A stretch of DNA of 64,000 bases, taken from Paragorgia papillata (Eukaryota > Cnidaria > Anthozoa > Scleralcyonacea > Coralliidae). The notes below the pieces were generated by a model. It was not told where the DNA came from. It made no database searches and was given only the letters and a program-made list of their open reading frames with translations. A program made the translations under genes and the position numbers. The stretch is from contig JAWNZC010000473.1 in assembly GCA_035771165.1 (NCBI GenBank), forward strand, positions 3,293,001 to 3,357,000. The letters run 5' to 3'. Below are positions 63,841-64,000 of this stretch, piece after piece. Position 1 is the stretch's first letter. Each line of letters opens with the position of its first letter.

Positions 63841-64000
63841 GGATTATAGCTTCTCGCCAGCAACGAAGTAAATTTACTTCGTTACTTTACAAAAGTTAAA
63901 AAAAATCAGTATTTAATTGTAAGGAAGTATTTTTTTCAAGAAATACTTTTTACTTGTAACGAAGTAAATTTTTTGTTAAATAATTACTTTTTAACTTCGT
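63841..64000. repeat. ACTTCGTTAC-type inverted repeats at the window end
   Basis: GTAAATTTACTTCGTTAC, GTAACGAAGTAAATTTT and TAACTTCGT alternate, a possible element edge cut by the window. Confidence 0.4.

Overview
This looks like nuclear DNA of a marine invertebrate animal. An anthozoan cnidarian (coral or anemone) is the likeliest source. The reasons are metazoan genes with GT-AG introns, an AT-rich and intron-rich layout, and a dense mix of hAT, TTAA-type and TA-type DNA elements, CR1/L2-like and Penelope-like retroelements and tRNA-derived SINEs. The taxon is an inference from repeat style and protein divergence; no marker gene settles it.

Layout. 1-11.5 kb is transposon-rich: a four-unit tandem of a tRNA-derived SINE, a Penelope-like GIY-YIG remnant, a hAT transposase remnant split by a 512-bp element with an 8-bp target duplication, and a RecQ-like helicase scrap inside an inverted repeat. 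At 11.6-11.9 kb two housekeeping genes start head to head with 159 bp between their start codons: ZPR1 exon 1 on the minus strand and TOMM40 on the plus strand. TOMM40 is complete in four exons (11889-21876, 330 aa). 22-27.5 kb holds foldback elements and a 5'-truncated LINE sitting inside an older inverted-repeat element. A three-exon gene resembling JHY (C11orf63), a cilium-linked family, spans 27938-33793. 34-37.9 kb is mainly small elements.

A complete four-exon selenoprotein T gene (SELENOT, 193 aa) lies on the minus strand from 56771 to 39771. Its UGA selenocysteine codon is at 50367-50369 and it has an intact C-x-x-U motif, so a standard gene caller would probably truncate or miss it. 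Its last intron is filled by about 4 kb of pentanucleotide (AAAGT/AAAGC) satellite split by a hAT element, and its 3' region carries a 1.8-kb inverted-repeat element holding a RecQ-like fragment. 57-64 kb contains more elements, a 490-bp pure-pyrimidine tract and weak candidate exons of unidentified genes.

The host genes are unrelated housekeeping or cilium genes: TOMM40 in mitochondrial import, ZPR1 a zinc-finger protein, SELENOT an ER redox protein. There is no operon-like logic apart from the ZPR1/TOMM40 bidirectional promoter. No new defence or gene system is evident. The most unusual material is the transposon biology: exon-like host domains (RecQ-like, PHD finger) inside inverted-repeat elements, nested insertions with readable target duplications, and a repeated foldback family with a hammerhead-like core.
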